Shown here in pieces: positions 61,143 to 64,000 of a stretch of 64,000 nt of DNA; position 1 is the first letter of the stretch; each line of letters begins with the position of its first letter. The notes below the pieces were generated by a model. That model had not been told where the DNA came from and did not search any database. It saw only the letters and a program-made list of their open reading frames with translations. A program made the translations under genes and the position numbers. Origin of the DNA: Mucilaginibacter geliditolerans (lineage in GTDB: Bacteria > Bacteroidota > Bacteroidia > Sphingobacteriales > Sphingobacteriaceae); assembly GCF_014200495.1 (NCBI RefSeq), contig NZ_JACHBY010000010.1:62001-126000 (forward strand). The letters are read 5' to 3'.

Positions 61143-62720
61143 TCAGTCAATCCGGTTTAATTTAATTAAAAGCACGTCATTCTGATGAATGGCCAGTTGC
61201 TTCTCAAAACTCCCCGACGTACTTACAGTTACTATTTTTTCTTCAACAGGGTTATCATTATCTTTTTGTTTGAGTGCTTGCACCTGTTGAACCGTAAGCT
61301 GTGAAGGCGAACCTATCTCAAAATAGGCCGAATAAGGATCGTTAGCATGATAGCCGGTCTTGTAAATGCTTATCTTATATTTACCTGGCTTTAACCCATG
61401 CAGTTTGAATTCAACCGGCGCTAAAGCTTTTGATGGGAGGAGCCTTTTATAAAACACCTGATTATTTACGCTGTCGCCCGGGTGATCAATGGTAAAATTC
61501 CATACCAAAGCCTGTACACCGCCATTTTCATCCTTACAAATTATAGCACTTGAATCCGCACATTGCAACTCAGCATTACCAAGTTGGTTCAAATATTTAA
61601 AAGCATAAAATGCCGGCTTTTTAATATCCTGGTAATTCATTAAACCAAAACCGCCATGAAAAGGCGTAGCCCGGGGGCCTGCTTCCTCGAAAATATCGGT
61701 AAATGTCCAGTATGACATAGAATTCACATCCGGGGCTGCCCGTTTTACCGTATTCAAAATGTAGGCTGCTTCATGGTAGCTATCGTGAATGGGGTCGCTT
61801 GGCGTATAAGACGCGCTCCACTCGGTATAATGCAGTTCCAGATTAGGCATGGCAGACTGCTCAATTTGTTTTTTTGAATGGCGCATGTGATTTGCAATAG
61901 CGTACCTGTCCTGACTGAGGACAGTTCCGGCATTACCTGTCTCATCCAAATATCCTCTGTTTACGCCATAGTCGTGTGTGCTGATAAAATCAATAGGTAC
62001 CTTCTGCTGCGCGCAGAAATCGATCATTTCAGGTATCCAGGCGTTACCTGCCGTAGCCGGCCCACCCACCCGATAACTGGCCGACACGCTTTTAATAGCT
62101 GTAGCTGTTTCTTTATAAAGCTTGAAATAATCCTGTTGGGTCCCGGTAAAGAAACCGCCCTTCAGATTAGGTTCGTTCCATACCTCAAAATACCAACTGG
62201 CCACTTCCTTTTCACCATAGCGCTGGGTCCAGTGTTCCACCAATGCTTTGATCAGGTCGTTCCATTTCTGATAATCCCTCGGCGGCGTAACATTTCCTCT
62301 CCACCAAAAAATAGTTTGGCTACCACTCGCTAAGGCCCCTGGCATAAATCCAACTTCTACAAAGGGCTTCATGTTGATCGATTGCAAAAAATCAAACAGC
62401 TCATCGATATACTGCCAGTTATAAATAGACTTTCCTTTTTTGTCTTCGAAGTAAACGCCCATGTCATCAGATAACAGCCCATGAAAGCGGATGTACTTGA
62501 AACCGCACTCATCATGCGCTACCTTTAATTGCCGCTGCCAATCTGCACGCAAGCCTTCATTCGCCCGCCCGGCCCCAACGCATAAATTAATACTTTTAGG
62601 AAGCTGCCCTTTTACCTGGTTAATATTTACATCGATGGCTCTTTTAATGGCAATATTTTGGGCCGCTGCTGTTATACAACTGAAGACGAATAATATTGCT
62701 ATAATGTACTTTGTTTTCAT
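61143..62720 (-). CDS. Glycoside hydrolase family 39 (beta-xylosidase-like), second copy
   Basis: A signal peptide (YIIAILFVFSCITAAAQ) precedes a GH39 barrel: CGFKYIRFHGLLSDDM, PFVEVGFMPGALASGS, then ASWYFEVWNEPNLKGGFF with acid/base Glu183 and LELHYTEWSASYTPSD with nucleophile Glu300. The last ~110 residues form a beta-sandwich (FKLHGLKPGKYKISIYKTGY). Compared with the 56673 gene it keeps the more typical GH39 nucleophile motif, and the two differ throughout, so they are not recent duplicates. It is the upstream partner of the GH43 gene, 34 bases apart. Confidence 0.9.
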   Translation of the reverse strand: MKTKYIIAILFVFSCITAAAQNIAIKRAIDVNINQVKGQLPKSINLCVGAGRANEGLRADWQRQLKVAHDECGFKYIRFHGLLSDDMGVYFEDKKGKSIYNWQYIDELFDFLQSINMKPFVEVGFMPGALASGSQTIFWWRGNVTPPRDYQKWNDLIKALVEHWTQRYGEKEVASWYFEVWNEPNLKGGFFTGTQQDYFKLYKETATAIKSVSASYRVGGPATAGNAWIPEMIDFCAQQKVPIDFISTHDYGVNRGYLDETGNAGTVLSQDRYAIANHMRHSKKQIEQSAMPNLELHYTEWSASYTPSDPIHDSYHEAAYILNTVKRAAPDVNSMSYWTFTDIFEEAGPRATPFHGGFGLMNYQDIKKPAFYAFKYLNQLGNAELQCADSSAIICKDENGGVQALVWNFTIDHPGDSVNNQVFYKRLLPSKALAPVEFKLHGLKPGKYKISIYKTGYHANDPYSAYFEIGSPSQLTVQQVQALKQKDNDNPVEEKIVTVSTSGSFEKQLAIHQNDVLLIKLNRID

Positions 62721-62840
62721 GGGTGAATAGAATTGTTTTTAGGGAATGATATAATGGTTGTTATTAAGAAGGCAGTAAAAGTGCCTGATTTTTATTGTGA
62801 ATATAGAAAGAAAAATGGATTCAACAATCGATTGCATGTT

Positions 62841-64000
62841 TTATTCAATTTTAGCTGCCCATCCCCCGTTACGTGCCATTTTAATAGCTATTTTATCATC
62901 AGCTTTTATCTGCATGGTTTTACGGCGATAATCCATTGCCTGCCTATCGGCATTTATACCATCTTCAAAATAAGTCATGGTATAGGTCCTGCCTTTTTCC
63001 AAAAAGTCAAAGTTTAGTTCAACTTCCCTATTTTTTTGCTCACCGTTGGTTATACCACCAATGAACCATTTTTCACCCTTACGTTTGGCCACTACCGCTA
63101 CCTCACCAACTTGTGCCACCAGTGCTTTGGTTTCATCCCAGGTAGTTGGTACGCTGGTGATAAATTCGGTACAATCCGAGTTACGGTAATAAAGTGTAGG
63201 GTTATCGGCCAGCATTTGTACCCCACTTTCAAAAACTACATATAAAGCAAGCTGATTAACCCTGGTACCAACCGCCGCTGCGTTAGGTCGCTGTGCACTG
63301 TAAACTTCAGGTTGCATGTTTATCATAGCGCCCGGGGTAAAATCCATGGGGCCAACGGCGTTTCGCATAAATGGAAGATAAATACTGTTATTAGGGTAGC
63401 AACTACCCATTTGCTCCAAGCCCCTTACACCCTCGTACGAGATCAGATTCGGATATTTATATTCTAAGCCGGATGGCTTGAATGCACCATGAAAATCAAC
63501 AAAAATTTGATATTTGGCGGCCTCTTTTACTACTTTTTCATAATAGTTAACCATCCACTGATCAGAGCGCTCCATAAAGTCAATCTTAACGCCTTTTACA
63601 CCCCATTCATGAAAGGTTTTAAACAGATCCATGTTGTTGTATACGGTGAGCCAGGTTAGCCATAAAATAATGTCCACGTGCTTTTCCTTTCCATAACGAA
63701 TGAGTTCCTTTACATCGACTTTTGGGTTTGGTGTATAGGGGTCCGTGGTACTTTTAGCCCATCCTTCGTCCATCACAATATACTTAACACCGTATTTTGA
63801 GGCGAAGTCGATATAATATTTATACGTTTCCAGGTTATAGCCAGATACGAAATTTACGTCAGGCCCGTATGGAGCAGCATCATTCCACCATTCCCAACTG
63901 GCTTGTCCCGGCTTGATCCACGACGGGTCTGCGATCACGCTTTTTGCCGCCAGCTTTAAGGTCATGGTATTTTCTATGAGCTGTCTGTCATCTTTAGTAA
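62841..64000 (-). CDS. Glycoside hydrolase family 97 (N-terminus cut by window edge)
   Basis: The frame is open beyond 63965 to the right edge (codons read TKDDRQLIENTMTLKLA), so the N-terminal beta-sandwich is outside. The catalytic barrel is visible: WIKPGQASWEWWNDAAPY, then GVKYIVMDEGWAKS, and GVKGVKIDFMERSDQWMVNY, followed by FVDFHGAFKPSGLEYKYPNL and ISYEGVRGLEQMG, the GH97 pattern. The conserved acidic residues in these segments, and the C-terminal FFIGGITNGEQ-like sandwich (WFIGGITNGEQKNREVEL), fit. Family members are alpha-glucosidases or alpha-galactosidases. It probably heads the run with GH39 and GH43. Confidence 0.85.
   Translation of the reverse strand, partial: TKDDRQLIENTMTLKLAAKSVIADPSWIKPGQASWEWWNDAAPYGPDVNFVSGYNLETYKYYIDFASKYGVKYIVMDEGWAKSTTDPYTPNPKVDVKELIRYGKEKHVDIILWLTWLTVYNNMDLFKTFHEWGVKGVKIDFMERSDQWMVNYYEKVVKEAAKYQIFVDFHGAFKPSGLEYKYPNLISYEGVRGLEQMGSCYPNNSIYLPFMRNAVGPMDFTPGAMINMQPEVYSAQRPNAAAVGTRVNQLALYVVFESGVQMLADNPTLYYRNSDCTEFITSVPTTWDETKALVAQVGEVAVVAKRKGEKWFIGGITNGEQKNREVELNFDFLEKGRTYTMTYFEDGINADRQAMDYRRKTMQIKADDKIAIKMARNGGWAAKIE

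Noticed and set aside
1..64000. CRISPR array, rRNA genes, complete tRNA genes, complete insertion sequence or prophage
   Set aside because: I saw no regularly spaced direct repeats, no rRNA-like sequence, no full cloverleaf, and no transposase or phage structural genes; only the integrase stub at 41928 was found.

Overview
The window is chromosomal DNA from a Bacteroidota species, most likely a Sphingobacteriaceae soil or plant-associated genus such as Mucilaginibacter or Pedobacter. The signs are SusC/SusD proteins under ECF sigma/FecR control, membrane-anchored AraC regulators, MacB-type permeases, MG2/TonB-plug proteins, many glycoside hydrolases, TAnnTTTG promoter elements and few Shine-Dalgarno sites. 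The genus is an inference from gene content.

Layout. 1-5.6 kb: a cut-off YdjM-like membrane protein, two palindromic intergenic repeat clusters, and a leftward run (DUF4142 lipoprotein, DUF1003 protein, YkuE-like phosphoesterase). 5.7-16.8 kb: mostly single genes (bestrophin, GH5, Xaa-Pro aminopeptidase, DoxX, EF-P, a MACPF lipoprotein, a TPR histidine kinase). A ~58 bp repeat family with a compensatory base change in its hairpin is scattered over 11-21 kb. 16.9-20.4 kb: an AraC regulator divergent from a TetX-like flavin monooxygenase, then a lone KAS III. 20.9-30.9 kb: a leftward locus of ECF sigma, FecR, SusC, SusD, a zinc metalloprotease and two tiny overlapping membrane genes. This looks like a protein- or peptide-acquisition system. 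31.9-38.6 kb: a 1218-residue fusion of a membrane AraC regulator with a MacB-type permease, a second permease, and the tail of a lost third permease. 38.8-41.3 kb: an MG2/TonB-plug protein.

41.7-47.9 kb is the most interesting part. A decayed tRNA-Lys-like 3' end and a frameshifted integrase stub flank a strikingly AT-rich six-gene operon: FkbH-like HAD-IIIC enzyme, acyl carrier protein, MaoC hydratase, SDR ketoreductase, MBOAT and an SGNH-like membrane-anchored protein. The order of jobs parallels the Dlt system (loader, carrier protein, MBOAT, SGNH partner). The loader is FkbH-like rather than an adenylating enzyme, and two acyl-modifying enzymes are added. I propose it makes an unusual hydroxyacyl or glyceryl group on the carrier and transfers it to a cell-surface polymer.

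48.4-64 kb is a plant cell wall degradation region: a CAP lipoprotein, GH12, GH28, a PQQ-type sugar dehydrogenase fused to cytochrome c, three paralogous beta-propeller proteins, GH39, an XRE-cupin regulator, GH43, a second GH39, and a GH97 that runs off the right edge. No SusC/SusD pair for this locus is visible here.

All assignments come from reading translations and motifs by eye. No database search or calculation was run.
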